DNA of 64,000 nt, from positions 1-64,000 of the forward strand of contig NW_026252165.1 of the NCBI RefSeq assembly GCF_025399195.1, given 5' to 3'. Under the pieces are notes generated by a model. That model did not search any database and was not told the DNA's origin. It was given only the letters and a program-made list of their open reading frames with translations. This stretch comes from Umbelopsis ramanniana AG. Lineage: Eukaryota; Mucoromycota; Umbelopsidomycetes; Umbelopsidales; Umbelopsidaceae. Position numbers and translations under genes: made by a program. This document shows, piece after piece, positions 48,292 through 60,468 of the stretch. Position 1 is the first letter of the stretch, and every line of letters begins with the position of its first letter.

Positions 48292-49017
48292 TAGATCGTG
48301 CTGCAGTGATGAGTTCTCAGTAATAAATACCAATTTGAGGCATGTCAGTGGGGAGTGGTTTTGATCGATGCAACAGATGGCTGTTCAAGGTATATGGACA
48401 TTAGCATTACTGCTTAGCGCCGTCCTTTGTTGCCCGGAGAGTCGACGATCGATCACTAGGCTTATCTTTTACCAAACAACCGGGCTCACCACTTCCATGT
48501 GGGGTTTAAATTTCAGGGTAGACACCATCTTGGGAACGGCTAGGATTGTACGATGGAAGCTGCTCGTGGCTTACGGCACTTGCGTGCATCAAACTTAACA
48601 GCTGCAGCAGATCTTACCGCAGTCGTATCATAAATGATCCGAAGAACTAAACCAATTCCTGCACTGGCTACAAATTAAGTGTGTCTGGCTTTGCGCTTCG
48701 TGAAAAATTTGCTATGGGATCATAACCAAAACCCGCTCGCACTTGCACTTTCGATTTAAACAGTAACAAAAGGGTATATCAAGGATGTGTCTATTTGAGA
48801 TCCGACTTGAGTCCATGATACACTTTTAAAGGAATTAAATATCATTTGAGGGTCCGATCTCGATTCGGCAGCTTTGCTTTATCGCAACCTCTGACACGTT
48901 TCCTTGAGAGTGTTCAGATCCAATGCACACACGGCGAAGCGATACCATTTATCCGTTATTGGATTTTCATGCCTTTATAATGCGTGCATTGCTTTGTCCC
49001 TGCCATCATTCACCAAA
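48292..49017. other. intergenic
   Basis: HADH 3' flank and upstream region of the oxidoreductase gene. A small open frame at 48368-48598 has no coding character. Confidence 0.4.
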
Positions 49018-50142
49018 ATGCCTCCTATCAACACTGCAGCATGGTTACCAGCCAAACAGGCCAACCCATTGGAAGTTAAGTCTGCACCCTATACACCTCC
49101 AAGTGCTGACCAGGTCGTTGTCAAGAACCATGCAGTGGCCATCAATCCCGTCGACTATATAATTCAAAATATGGGCAATCTTATTTTCGCCTGGCTGAAA
49201 TACCCTTTCATCTTGGGGACCGATCTTGCTGGCGAAATTGTCGAAGTCGGTGGCGATGCTGCGTCTCGTTTTAAGATCGGCGATCGCGTCCTGGCTCTTG
49301 CTGCTGGTACCGATCGAGATCGCAATAATCCAGCCGAATGCGCTTCCCAAAATTACACTGTTGTACCTGCTGACTTGGTGGCTCACATTCCTGCCAAGTT
49401 AAGCTATGAAGAAGCTGCTGTCCTTCCACTAGGTCTGGCTACTGCAGCTTCCGGTCTGTTCTTGAAAGACTTTCTGGGTTTGGAACTTCCCACTGTACCT
49501 GCTCGACCATCGACTGGCAAGACCCTCATCGTGTGGGGCGGCTCTACCAGTGTTGGCTGCAATGCGATTCAACTGGCTGTTGCAGCAGGCTACGAGGTGT
49601 TTACCACAGCATCTCCCAGAAATTTCGAATTGGTTAAAAAACTGGGTGCCAGCCAAGTGTTCGATTACAATGAGAAAACTGTCATCCAGGATATGATCTC
49701 CGCTTTGAAGGAGAAGGACCTGGCGGGTGCACTGACCATTGGTCCTGGTTCAGTCTCTCTCTGTCTTGACATTCTGAGCAAAACCAAAGGTTCAAGATTC
49801 GTAGCCGATGTCAGTGGACCTGGTCTAGCATCGAATTCTTCAAAGTTATCAACATTACAGCTTGTTCCGTTCGTCGCCAATTTTCTCGCCTTCAATGCAT
49901 CTCTCAAGTGGAAGAGTGTACGTACAGGCGTGAGTACCAAAATGGTGTATGGCACCGACATCAAAAAGAACGAGGTTGGTCTTGCTATCTTCCGAGACTT
50001 TCTTCCAAAGGCTTTGGAGTCTGGTCAGTATGTCTGCGCTCCAGAGCCGCAAGTAATTGGCCATGGACTCGAGCACATCCAGCCAGGATATGATCTTTTA
50101 AGCAAAGGAGTTTCAGCAAAGAAGATCGTTGTTACCTTGTAA
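49018..50142 (+). CDS. zinc-independent MDR-family oxidoreductase (quinone-oxidoreductase / ToxD-like)
   Basis: Medium-chain dehydrogenase/reductase, probably NADPH-dependent; substrate unknown. Intronless, 374 aa. The start is the ATG in ACCAAAATGCC, giving MPPINTAAWLPAKQ; the open frame extends upstream but without ATG. The N-terminal GroES-like part has VAINPVDYIIQNM, FILGTDLAGEIVEVG and FKIGDRVLAL. The nucleotide-binding part has TLIVWGGSTSVGCNAIQLA and ASPRNFELVKKLGASQVFDY. The structural-zinc cysteines of alcohol dehydrogenases are absent. Similar genes occur in fungal secondary-metabolite clusters (ToxD, trans-acting enoyl reductases), but the neighbours here are housekeeping genes. 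Confidence 0.88.
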   Translation: MPPINTAAWLPAKQANPLEVKSAPYTPPSADQVVVKNHAVAINPVDYIIQNMGNLIFAWLKYPFILGTDLAGEIVEVGGDAASRFKIGDRVLALAAGTDRDRNNPAECASQNYTVVPADLVAHIPAKLSYEEAAVLPLGLATAASGLFLKDFLGLELPTVPARPSTGKTLIVWGGSTSVGCNAIQLAVAAGYEVFTTASPRNFELVKKLGASQVFDYNEKTVIQDMISALKEKDLAGALTIGPGSVSLCLDILSKTKGSRFVADVSGPGLASNSSKLSTLQLVPFVANFLAFNASLKWKSVRTGVSTKMVYGTDIKKNEVGLAIFRDFLPKALESGQYVCAPEPQVIGHGLEHIQPGYDLLSKGVSAKKIVVTL

Positions 50143-50543
50143 TGAGATGTAGTATAAACAACCTATTTTAATAACCATCAGCGCTGTGATGAAGAAATTG
50201 ATATTGATGTGCATCATTCTAATAAATTAGGCAACGTCCTGCGTATGATATGTGAAAGAGACTTTACCTAGCTTCTCGGGAAGCACTGACAGTATTATGG
50301 GTGTCGAGGTCTCTGGTATTGTAGAAAAAATGTTATAAACAATTAGGCTAAGCTACGCTAGCCAATGAACCTGGTGCTATAAAAATCCAGTACTAGGCGC
50401 GTACCAGCCGCATTTTTTATAGAACATTGGTGATGGATGGCAAACGAAATTTATTGAGGACGTGACGGCGTTATCAGTCAATTTTGCTTTTGTCGCTTCG
50501 GAGACAGCCCCAAGATTTTCTGTACGAGATTCATATATAAGCT
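50143..50543. other. intergenic
   Basis: 401 bp of 3' flank and CZIB promoter; TATATAA at about 50534-50540 lies only 4 bp before the CZIB ATG, so it is probably not its TATA box. Confidence 0.35.
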
Positions 50544-51440
50544 ATGGTGGTGAGTTGCTTTGAAACTGCTAGTCTTAGGCAAGGCGCCTCGTTCTCAACC
50601 CTTTTGCATCATGGCAGAAAATTGGAGTCTACATCAAGGCCGAACTCGAGAACGTTACCGATCTTCAACCTGTTCCGGATTTTGAATGGCACTTCAAGGT
50701 AATGCCTGGCAGTCAAACACTAGCCCACTGATCCCTACTGACCGGTATTTGCCTCCAGATTGAATGCAGCAGCTGCCACGAGACAGATGAGAACTGGATT
50801 ACCATGAATGCCCAGGTAAGTAGCAGCTTATTCGCGTGCCTACCTTTCTTCCGCTCACTCAGCCCATTATTTGTTAGGACGAGTTTGACGTGAGTGGATC
50901 CAAGGCAACTGCCAACCTCGTGATGAAGTGCAAATTCTGCCGAAGAGAAGCGTCAGCTTGTAAGTTCAAACCTGTTCATCACTGTGGTATGTTTTGGCCT
51001 GTATAACCAACACCGAGATCAATAGCTTTCAGTGGACCTTTCGGCTCATACGAAATTGAGCAAGTCAACAAGTTTGTCAAGATGGCCGTTTTGGACTGCA
51101 GAGGCTTAGAGCCTGTTGGATTCGATCCCAGGGTAAATATCGCATCAATGCTGGCATTCTTCATCACACCACATCAACTCATTCTGTATTTCGGTTGTTT
51201 AGGCTGGTTGGACTGCATTGGGAGCCGAGTCAGGAACCAAGTTTGATGATATCGATCTCACTGAAGGTGACTGGGCCGATTATGATGAAAAGGTACGTTT
51301 CGTGATGGTGGATTATCAACCCCTTAGAGGTCTTTTTATGCCACAACGAATCATCCCATACTAACTTGGATTCTCTTTTCTAGGCTGGTGAGCCAGTGGG
51401 CATCTCAAACATTGAAAGCAACTTCCGCAAAGAAAAATAA
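50544..51440 (+). CDS. CZIB: CXXC zinc-binding protein (CZIB/UPF0587, DUF866)
   Basis: Small conserved eukaryotic zinc-binding protein of poorly known function. Seven exons give 159 aa (human 160): 50544-50549, 50618-50698, 50759-50815, 50878-50959, 51026-51132, 51203-51292, 51384-51440. The first coding exon is just ATG GTG, joined to AAA ATT GGA (MVKIGVYIKAEL). The two zinc-binding CXXC pairs are CSSCHE and CKFCRRE. C-terminal family stretches are VLDCRGLEPVGFDP, GTKFDDIDLTEGDWADYDEK and AGEPVGIS. All exon phases agree with the human protein alignment from memory. Confidence 0.92.
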
Positions 51441-51694
51441 TGCAATGTCACTGGGCGGTTCTCTAATTCCTAGATATTGGTTACTTTTTTTCTATAAGAC
51501 GTGAAAGTGGGTGTATAATGGACAGATAACAGTAGGGAGGGGAATAGAAAGTCAAGAGAAAACCAACACTGGAGCGTGTGTACCGGCGAGAGAAGAAAAG
51601 ATGTATAAAAAAAAAAAATTATAAATCGATGTAGCAATAAAAAATGCAAACACATTTGTCGTCGCTAATAATTACAGTGCTCCGTTCCTATAAG

Positions 51695-53506
51695 TTAATC
51701 TTTGTACTTTGCCAAAAACTGGGCATGGAACTTTTCCAACTTGGCGCAAAATTCATCAAACAGATGTTCTTCCGGCAAGAAAGTCGATCGCAAGTGCCAT
51801 GTGTTTGGCGCTTGTCCGAAACCAGAGCCTACACAAAGGGTAAACCAACATTAGACCTCCTATGTAAACCAACCAACCTTCTCATTTTCTTCCTCCCTCG
51901 AAACACTTTTTACTTACCATTCACTACACACACACCCGTGGCGTCCAGCATCTCGAGACAGTAAAAGTTATCAGGCTCCTTTCCGGCTTTTTTGGCAGCT
52001 TCGATGGCCTTCTGTGGTAAGCTGATTTTGGGGAAGACATACATAGCACCCTCGGCTTCATTGCAGGTGACTCCCTCCATGCCATTGAAGCAGGTGGCAA
52101 GTTTAACAGCTCTGCGCTTAAGGGATTCATAAATAGCGCCTACTTCTTCTTGGTACTGTGGGTAGGATTCATCCCCTTCCTGTGGTGGGTTGGCCATCAA
52201 GTCGACAAGAATTTGACCTTGCACATTGGGACACAAGTTGGCCGACACCAGCTTATAAATTTGGTCAATGACGTCTTCGTCAATACCAACCATTTCAAAG
52301 TAGCCACCTCGTCTTCCGCATTCGCCGACCATACCCTTGGAGATAGAATGGAAAGACACCAGCTCAACGTCCTTGTACTCCTCGCCCATTTGATGAAGGA
52401 TCTTCTTGAAACTGTGGAAAGGCTTTCTGTCCGGTTGGTAGATATTGGTTTGGTAAACTTCATCAGCAAGAAGTATAATACGCTCGCGATGGCAGAAATC
52501 AATCACTTGTCGTATGTTTTCTTCAGAAAGGCACTGTCCTGTGGGGTTTCCTGGATTAATAATGCACAAGGCACGCACATCTGTACCCTTGCTTCTGGCC
52601 TCCTTAACAGAGGCTTCCATGTCATCCATGTTAAGTGCCCACTGATGGCTTTCATCGAGGTAATATGGCACAGGAGTGGCATCGAACAAGGACAGAGTGG
52701 CAGAGTAGAGGGGATATTGGGGGATGGGAATCATAATGCCAGTATGATGGTTTTTGGTGATGACTTGCAGAATAGTTTGAACGCCAGAAGATGCACCTTG
52801 GGTCAAAAAGATATGTTCAGGGTTGGCAGGAACACCATCTCGCTTTTCAATGAACTTGGCAACGTTTCTGCGAATAGATGGGACACCCTTGGAATGCGAA
52901 TAGGCACCGACACTAATGACATCCCTGAGCAACATTTCAGCTCTCAGAATCGCATCCATGGGATAAAGTTTGAGCAAAGCCTCGCGGTTCTTTGGGACCA
53001 ACAAATCTGGATTTTCACACAACGAGACGACTTGGCGGAAAAAGGTAATGGGCTTTTGATACAACTGCTGTGGATTTCCAATGTTACATCCGATGACGCG
53101 CTTGAAAGGAAGAGGTTTTTTCTGAGCCAAATCCTGCAACAAAAAAACCGTTAAGGCGTTAATGGTTGGAATTTTTTTTTTACCTTATCGCTTTCGTGTT
53201 GATTCCCGTCGTAACACTTGGTTTCCCGAACTTACCACTCGCAAACTTTCAGCTTTGAGAGCCAATTCGCCTCTTACAGCATATTCGACATTTTTGACAG
53301 CATCATTCATGGATTCAATGGTCAGGACCTTGTTCCTGGCTATAAAAAGTGTATAAGCACCATATTAGGACGGGTAAAACCCCAGCGGTATGCATCACCC
53401 CACGACATTTACCAAGAGATCTCGTAGAAGAAGAGAAGAAAGCTTTTGCGTGGTGTGGGGAGGCCCTTAGAGAGGACTTGGTAGCCAAAGCGATTGCATT
53501 CAACAT
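51695..53506 (-). CDS. ALT1: alanine aminotransferase, mitochondrial
   Basis: PLP enzyme exchanging amino groups between alanine and 2-oxoglutarate. Exons 53506-53413, 53339-53236, 53133-51918 and 51828-51695 give 515 aa. The presequence is MLNAIALATKSSLRASPHHA followed by FFSSSTRSL. Signature regions: VKNVEYAVRGELALKAESL, YSHSKGVPSIRRNVAKFIE, FLTQGASSGVQTILQ, CIINPGNPTGQCLSEENI, LADEVYQTNIY, and SFHSISKGMVGECGRRGGY with the PLP-binding lysine. The last exon supplies GFGQAPNTWHLRSTFLP, which contains the substrate-binding Arg. The second intron (99 nt) is longer than most here. Confidence 0.95.
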
Positions 53507-55515
53507 GGTATGTCGAAGAAAAATTTGACAGTGATAAAGCGGGCTGACAGGCAGGGAAAAGGCAGGAAAGAGTGAAAAAGAAGGGCTTAAATTTTTCTCA
53601 GGTGATCCTGGGAAAATAGGCAAGGGGGGTACTTCGGGAAGACAAACAGTAAATTTAGACTGTCGCCATGCTGCAAAATTAGATCAGCGATACATGAACA
53701 ATTGAAGCTCAGGGTGCTATATAAAAGAGCTGGAAAGGAAGGTATGAAGGAAGGAAGACCGTATTGAAACCCCTTGCCGAGCCAACGTACCGAAACTGGT
53801 AAATAATTAGGCTGGTAAAAATTTTGGCCGGTTACGGTGGTTTGAAATTTACTTTCTATTTCAAACAGCTTGAGCATGATGCCATATTTGACTTTGTGTC
53901 GACACCAAGAACAAGGTGCATTTCACCTGCAGAAATTTGTAATCAGACAGAGGATGGGATGAAGAGAAGGAAAAACAGGTCTTGTCAGTGTGATGATAAG
54001 GCATGGAGCAAATCATACAGTTCAGACAAGGTACAAGCGAGTTTCACCCCGGCAGATCGGCGGCTCTGCAAAATGTTTCTGGACTTGGAGAATTGACACA
54101 CAGTTACTAGAATGATGGTATTTGGGTGTTGTTGGTAGGTTGGGTGATATGAACCATTCGATGTAATGATAAGCTTGTCTTACACGTTATCGACAACCCG
54201 TTTCATGACCGATATTGGTTGCCTGCGACAAGACATCCCATAAGAGTGTGTTTCTTCGTATGACAACGTGTCAGATTGGTTGGTATTCCACACTCACTGT
54301 AAGGTATAATTAAGGCACACTAGGTTCTACGTGTGATAACGTATAAGCACGGACTGAGGGGCTGCAGCAAGACATGGCAGGCTCGGGTTAACCCCTAACG
54401 TATACTGGCGGGAAGATCAATCAAAAATCCATATGCATTAGATTGGATTGGATTGGATCTCAGTTTATATCTCTGGATGCGATGTCGCTTGGTACTGCAA
54501 GCTGTTCAGGGGTAATTTCGAAGTCTCTATCGCCAAAAAAAAATAAAAAATGGCAAATTCTGTTCAGTGGCGTCTGTACATACTTGCGCCGATGAAGTAT
54601 TTATGACTTGATGGAACGCCAACAAGAAATTACCCAAATCACTTAAGAAACACTGCTCATTGACCGTAGGTTATGCTATGTGAACTAAGGATACTCAAAG
54701 GTGATAGTCAGTATTTCAAGTCTAGAGGGCGATACAATTTAACTATCGCTTTCTATAATCACGTCTGGCAGGCTGTCAAACTGCCCATTAGCGTTTATTT
54801 TAACACGTTCCCAATCGCACCTTCCTTTTGTTTACCCGACGCCCGTTTTGACGTACGCTTATTTGGAGAATTTAGGCGGACGACTATGGAAAAGGAAACA
54901 CTGTCAAGTAGTGTTTAATAAATCATTTTCAGCTGCATAAAAACAAAAGCACTTACGCGGATTAGTCCGTCAAGCGTTGCGAGATATCTGGGTTTCCATA
55001 CCATCTCAGTGCGCATGTTTTCAAATTTGGGCTTAGTCTGGTTTCCAAATACCGACGATCTCAATGGCAGTGATAACAAAAAGTCCTCAATGTAATTTCT
55101 CATGGAAACAATCGGATTTCGCTGCTCCATACCAAGAACAAATAAAAAGATAAGCACGCTCAAATCTGTGACAAAAAAGGAACAAAATAGTTTCTTGAGT
55201 GGGACAACGCGATGTTTAAGGAAATACAACAGTATGGATGGAAGGCTTTACTCTACAAATGAGAAACATAAAGTGGTCCACAAATTTTGTTTATATAATT
55301 GTGTGTGTATGCAATGGATGTGGACATGAGTATTGACGTGTACATCGTTGTGAGGAGTAGACGAGGAGGCAAAAAGAGTATGCGATTAACTTGGACAATG
55401 CAAATTGGAGCAGAAAACGTGCAAGCAAAAAAGAAAGAGAATGAAAAAGAGGTGGGATGAAACAGGATGGGATAGGATAGGAGTATGAACGTCGGTCGCT
55501 TAGCGCGCAAATGTT
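53507..55515. other. 2-kb intergenic region
   Basis: Divergent from ALT1 and downstream of the CCCH gene. Short open frames (53824-54096, 54673-54918, 54915-55229) show no domain, start context or splice pattern. A small GATTG tandem run lies at about 54443-54460. Otherwise nothing. Confidence 0.4.
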
Positions 55516-57004
55516 CTACATATCGGCGGTCAGATAAGCTGCTGTATGGGGCTTTAGCAAATCAGGTTTCAGTGACATCCAGCCGAAATCCGACAGAAAG
55601 GAATCTTCAATCGTAGGTGAAATAAACCCAGTGTATTCTTGTCTGTAGATGGTGGGGCGATCAAATTCTGGCGAACCATTGTCGTCCCCAGCAAAAATGG
55701 AGCTTTCAAGACTGGACATGCTAGCAATGGAAGAGGAACGTTTTTGACGCTTGGTAAGGTCAGCTGTTGTGTTGACATTCGGTTCAGACTGAAAAAGAAA
55801 TAAAAAAAAAAAAGGGTCAGTAACATGGTACATGTGTCACCCGATAAAGTGGTTTGGAACTGACCTCGTTGTTGTGAAAGGGCCGGTGACTCCACAGATT
55901 GTTAGTCATGGTTGGGCTCCAGCCAGTATTGGGGGTAGACGCAGATCTACTATGTACAACATTCTTGATTTGGGATAATGACATGCGTTCTCTTGTCTCG
56001 TTCGGTTGTTGTTCTAGCAAAGTATCAGGTCCAGACAACCAAGGCATCCCAGCAACATTGGCTGCAGGTCCCGGATGATGGAGTTGGTCATCTGGAGTGG
56101 TTGCATCGGTTTTAACTGCTCCTACGGCTGTTTTGAAATTTGAAGGCTGCTGCTGCTCACAGGTTGGTGAATTTCTAGCAGTAGTTGTTTCTTGCTGGTG
56201 ATAAATATTTGGATTAGCCATGGACTGCTGTTCATGAATAAAGGTGCATCGAACGCCATAAGGGCAAGTTCCCTTGTCATGGTACGTGCGGCAAATTTGA
56301 GTTTTATATCGTGGGTGTCTTTCAATTTTACGAAGTTCCGAAGGACTGTGAGCGTACCGACACTTCTTGTCATATCTGATACCCAAGGGTGAAAAAAAAA
56401 GGGTTGTTTGTCAACAATCCGCATCCAGGACCAAAAAAAAAAAAAAAAAACCTAGTGCTATCTGTAGACACGTCGGCCGGTCACTTTACCTGCAGACACC
56501 TAGCTCTTGCCAATTGCGGCACCATTCGGTCTTGTAAAGCTCAACGGATTTATCTTTTGTAGGTTTATGGTTGGCCTTGTAGGACTGGTTTTTTGTTACC
56601 AAGGCGGCGGCTTCTTGATCGGGAGTTTTGCATTTGGTACCTTTGATTTTTCTCAACAGTGGAGACTCAAAAGCATTTAATGAAGCATCTGCCAATTTTA
56701 TGTTTCCACGGTGGTTGTTTTTGGTGGTTGGGAACACGGTGTTGTTATCGGTCATGTCTTTCAGCGGCGAGGTCTCGAGGAAGTCCAGGTGACACGATAG
56801 CCTTTTCGGGTTGTGACGGGCCAGGCTTCCGTCATTCCGAACATTTGTTGCTTTGTTTGTTGGTAAGCTTTCCACTGAGCCTATCTGTTCCATGCCATAC
56901 CATGGCGCTGTTTCGGGAGTCGCTGTCTTTACGCTTTCAAAGTAGTGATAGCCGTGCATGGGCTGCTGATAAATAGGGAGTGCTTGAAAGAGTTGTTCGT
57001 TCAT
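55516..57004 (-). CDS. TTP/ZFP36-type tandem CCCH zinc-finger protein
   Basis: Likely binds AU-rich elements in mRNA 3' UTRs and promotes decay (family role of TTP, yeast Cth1/Cth2, fission yeast Zfs1). Exons 57004-56490, 56375-55865 and 55788-55516 give 432 aa. Two perfect C-X8-C-X5-C-X3-H fingers lie at about residues 159-225, preceded by the lead-ins YKTEW and YKTQI; finger 1 begins CRNWQELGVC and finger 2 CRTYHDKGTC. The first intron splits finger 1 right after its second Cys. The rest is disordered, with possible phospho-sites (RSASTP, RSSSIAS). A second intron starts GTCAGT. Confidence 0.92.
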
Positions 57005-57724
57005 GTGAATACTAGGTGTGTATAATCAATAAGGAACTTTGCTTTTGAGAGAGAATAATATAGATGAAAAGGGACAAAAAAACGAAGGAAGAGAGAAGAG
57101 ATTTTCAGCTTGAAGAAAAAAAAACATCCAAAAAGAAAAAGCGAAGTCGTTTAAATATAAAGATACTGGGATCTTCCCAAACGCGGCAATCCCGGCGGGC
57201 CAACGGAGGGCTCACCACGCCTTGCCATGAGAAGCCCACTCGGACCCCAATATTGTCCCCCAGCTGATGATCTTGTGTGCACAGACAATGTTAATTTTCG
57301 TTTTTCTTTCGGACACCATTTTACTTTTCTGGAATAACTAACCAACTTCTCCATTCAGAAAGAATAAGTCCATGACGGATGCAAGTTGAGTCGACTGGGT
57401 AAAGCAAAATAAAGAAAAGGGCATTCTAGAACGACTGGTGGGTGCCCGGGGCGTTTGCTTCTACTCAAGTTTTGAGTGAAAAAGTGCTTACTTTCGGATG
57501 CCATGTCCCGATGGCAATACAAGCCCCATTTGTTTCTGATCGGTTTCTAGCCGTTACAGTGAAAAAGGAATGCCATTTATTTATTTTTGCTTTGCACAAA
57601 GGGGTTGCCTTTCGTGTTGTCTAGTTTAAATCCTTCTCTGTGCTCATATTAGCCATACTCTGCTCTGTTCAGCTCTGTTCAGCTCAGCATCGCACAGGAA
57701 AAAAAAATAAAAAGGGGAGAACTT
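57005..57724. other. intergenic
   Basis: CCCH upstream region (A-rich 57060-57145) and 3' flank of the next gene. A short tandem CTCTGTTCAG repeat lies at about 57661-57685. No gene seen. Confidence 0.4.
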
Positions 57725-58444
57725 TCATCGGATCCCAGTCGTGATCATTGTTTGTTGGACATAGCTTGGGCGTAGTCTTCCCGTTTCACCATCCAAGTTG
57801 TGTATGTTTCGCTTTGCGGCCACGGTGCTGACAACATATGGATCCTGTTCCATCTTTTGAATTTTGTACCTTTCCATTTCACGGATATGGTCCTCGTCCT
57901 CTTGCACTCTGCGTAGCACTTGATTGATATGAATCATTTCACGTAATGTTCGATGGGAATCATTTAATTTTCGTAGACTGCTCATGGCAGCGGAATGGTG
58001 TTCTTGAGATGCTAGGGTTCGTTTTTTTTTGGGTGCAATGGCAGTGTTTTGCGTGGTCATGTTGTTTGTGTCTCGCTGGCTCGTTTGTTGTCGAAGATAG
58101 TAATGTAACTTCGTATCGACCGGTATGTCATAGCACGTTGGTATGTTTTCAAGTGTATCGTCGTCTTCCTCGTCCAAGTCTTGCATCGAGTCGGACATCC
58201 AAGGTCTCATATCTGCGGAAACTCGTTTCCATAATGAATTCCAGTATATCAATGTTGATCTTTCTTTTTTGGAGTGTTTGCCTGAATGCCATTCACCATT
58301 TTCTTTTTCATGTGACAACGTGCTACTGGAGGCGCATTGCTTTTGAGCCCCATGAGCGTGAAGGTGGATTCTTCCCCATCGAAGGGGAGAGAATACAAAC
58401 TGGTGCTGGGAGCTGGCGAAAACCATGGTATGGCAGTCAATCAA
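57725..58444 (-). CDS. hypothetical protein, charged and coiled-coil-like (239 aa)
   Basis: A single open frame that I do not recognise. The N-terminal third is basic (HSKKERSTLIYWNSLWKRVS). A strongly acidic block follows (DSMQDLDEEDDDTLENIP), then CYDIPVDTKLHYYLRQQ, a Lys-rich patch (APKKKRTLAS) that could be a nuclear signal, and a long helix LRKLNDSHRTLREMIHINQV continuing through EDEDHIREMERYKIQKMEQD. No enzyme motif is visible. Starts at 58444 or 58426 are both possible. A TATA-like TATAAAT on the minus strand near 58515-58521 supports transcription. Nothing in the context suggests a role. Confidence 0.6.
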   Translation of the reverse strand: MIDCHTMVFASSQHQFVFSPLRWGRIHLHAHGAQKQCASSSTLSHEKENGEWHSGKHSKKERSTLIYWNSLWKRVSADMRPWMSDSMQDLDEEDDDTLENIPTCYDIPVDTKLHYYLRQQTSQRDTNNMTTQNTAIAPKKKRTLASQEHHSAAMSSLRKLNDSHRTLREMIHINQVLRRVQEDEDHIREMERYKIQKMEQDPYVVSTVAAKRNIHNLDGETGRLRPSYVQQTMITTGIR

Positions 58445-59139
58445 AATTGATCAGAACCGCCAGCAAAATGGGACAAAGAACTTGCAAATGAACACACTCA
58501 ATATGTTCTGAACGTTGTATTTATAATGGAGGAGGAAGCTGAAAAGTACTTCCCTCGCAGTGTTTCACTTTAAGTGGAACCGAATGGAGTAATTGAAATT
58601 GGGAATAGAGATGAAGAAAAAAAGACGCTATCACTCATTAAATACCTTCCAAGTCTTGCGTATGGGAGTGACGAAAATAGCATTTGAAAGCGGATATAGC
58701 TCTAACTCGAGGGTTTATTACATCGGCTGAATGTGTGTCAAGGTCCAGCATTCTTTGATATGCATTGTCAGTCATAAAAAAAAAGGAGGGGAGCGATGAA
58801 ATGATAAGCTCAACCAGGAAAATTTCCAGGTCCAAAAAAATAAAATTCCCCATGTCCGTGCTGTAATATAGAGTTTATCGCATTGCTAATCTCTTCATCG
58901 ATAATGCCTTTATGACAGACACATTGACAACTAACGTCATATTATTGGATTCATTTCGTTTTCACCTTTTTTTTGCGCTTTTTATTATCATTAATTATTC
59001 CTGTATGGTAGAAAAGGTGTGCGGACCTGGAAACCCCAGACCCGTTGTTTCATTGCTGTACAGAGTGCAATGAATCTCCCATCGTCTATAATGCTTTTGT
59101 GCATATCTCTGCGATGACACCGCAGCAAAACCCCCCTCT
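58445..59139. other. intergenic
   Basis: Promoter side of the hypothetical gene and 3' flank of the aminotransferase. No feature apart from the TATA-like site at about 58515-58521. Confidence 0.4.
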
Positions 59140-60468
59140 TTAGAGGCTCTTCCATGCTTGAACAAGGATATCAACACAGCTCTCTTCACGCACGGCCACT
59201 CTGACATAGGTTGGTCGTTGGTATCCAGGTTGGCCAGATCGAACAGGCACACCAGCAGCTCTTGCTAGTTTGACCGCTTCAGTGGCCACCTCTTCATTCT
59301 TCATATCAACCCACACCCAGCTGAGGAAATCTTTGCCCTTGTACTCGAATTGTTCTCGTTGCGCCGCTAGCAAAGCCGACAGCTGTTCAATCAAGTACCG
59401 ACGAAGTCTGGAGGTGCCTTCCCATGTCTGTTGCATGTATTGATCATCTTTAACAACAGCATCCATGAATGCCATTGCAGGGGTATTGACAGACCAGGGT
59501 ACTTGGATTTTGCGTAGCCCTGCGCAGTGTTCGACAGTAGGGCAAATGATGGATCCAAGTCGCAATCCAGTGCAGGACCAAATCTTGGTCCATGAGTGCA
59601 ACACATAAAGTGAAATGTTGCGAGTGGCATACAATTCAGCCGCAAAAGTTCCTTGTGACGTTAAGGAATCTTCACGGAAGTTGGCGGAGTGCCAGGGTTG
59701 CATGGACTCATCTATTCAATCATCCGTCAGCGCACTGCCCGTACCTCTTGTAAAAATACGTGAGACAACCTACCAACAATAACAAAACCACCATCGTACA
59801 CATTGTCGTTGATCCAGGTTTTGATCTGATCCAAAGGCATGTAGTCTCCAGTTGGATTGCATGGGTTTACAATACATAAAACGTTAGCACGCTCGGTAGA
59901 ATCGCCATTCAAAATTCTCATTTCAGCGGTTTCAGCGCTACGATAGTATTCCTTGTACTGAAATGAAAGCACACCATGTCAGCTATTGATACAATAGGGA
60001 ACATACTTTCATCGTACTATACCTGAGTGTCCCAAGGCCCGCTCTTCCAAGTTTTAACTTGATCAGATTGAATGGTCTTGTTGGCCATTCTAATAACCAA
60101 ATCAATGAGCTCTGAAGCTCCATTTCCAAGCAACAAACGGTCTCTCTGATCCAAATAATCGGTTGGCCACAAGAACTCTGCTAATGAAGACTTTGCAGGT
60201 TCTTGATTTGCAGGTGGATAATGGTGACAAGTGGAGATCTGCCAAAAGTGGGTGCTATTAGCCTCCATTCAACCACTAGTCCCATCTAACACGTGAAGTT
60301 ACTTACGGCTTCCCGGGCTGCATCGAGGGCACCTTTGGGAGTACCAAGGTAGTTTGTCGTCACGCTGAAGTCTTCAACAAAGTTTTCAATGAAACGGTAT
60401 TCTTGGCCACCATGGAAGGTTTGGGTCTTGGTATCCCAAGTGGAAGGCACGGGGGTTGTGGTGCTCAT
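59140..60468 (-). CDS. class I/II PLP-dependent aminotransferase (HisC/CobD-like fold type I)
   Basis: Aminotransferase of unknown substrate. Exons 60468-60307, 60238-60023, 59957-59774 and 59711-59140 give 377 aa. Motifs: LLGNGASELIDLVIR, CIVNPCNPTGDYMPLDQIK, DESMQPWH (PLP-pyridine Asp region), SWTKIWSCTGLRLGS with the Schiff-base lysine and phosphate-binding Arg, and a C-terminal RPTYVRVAVRE with the carboxylate-binding Arg. Proline and charge patterns are like histidinol-phosphate aminotransferase or threonine-phosphate decarboxylase relatives, but the length and N-terminus do not settle which. The chosen ATG gives MSTTTPVPSTWDTK; an upstream in-frame ATG at 60594 reads through a poly-T tract and is unlikely. 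Confidence 0.85.

Noticed and set aside
52150-53154. 334-aa plus-strand open frame
   Set aside because: Antisense shadow of the alanine aminotransferase third exon, whose PLP motifs are unambiguous.
53824-54096. 90-aa plus-strand frame upstream of ALT1
   Set aside because: No domain or conserved composition; it lies in the divergent promoter region.
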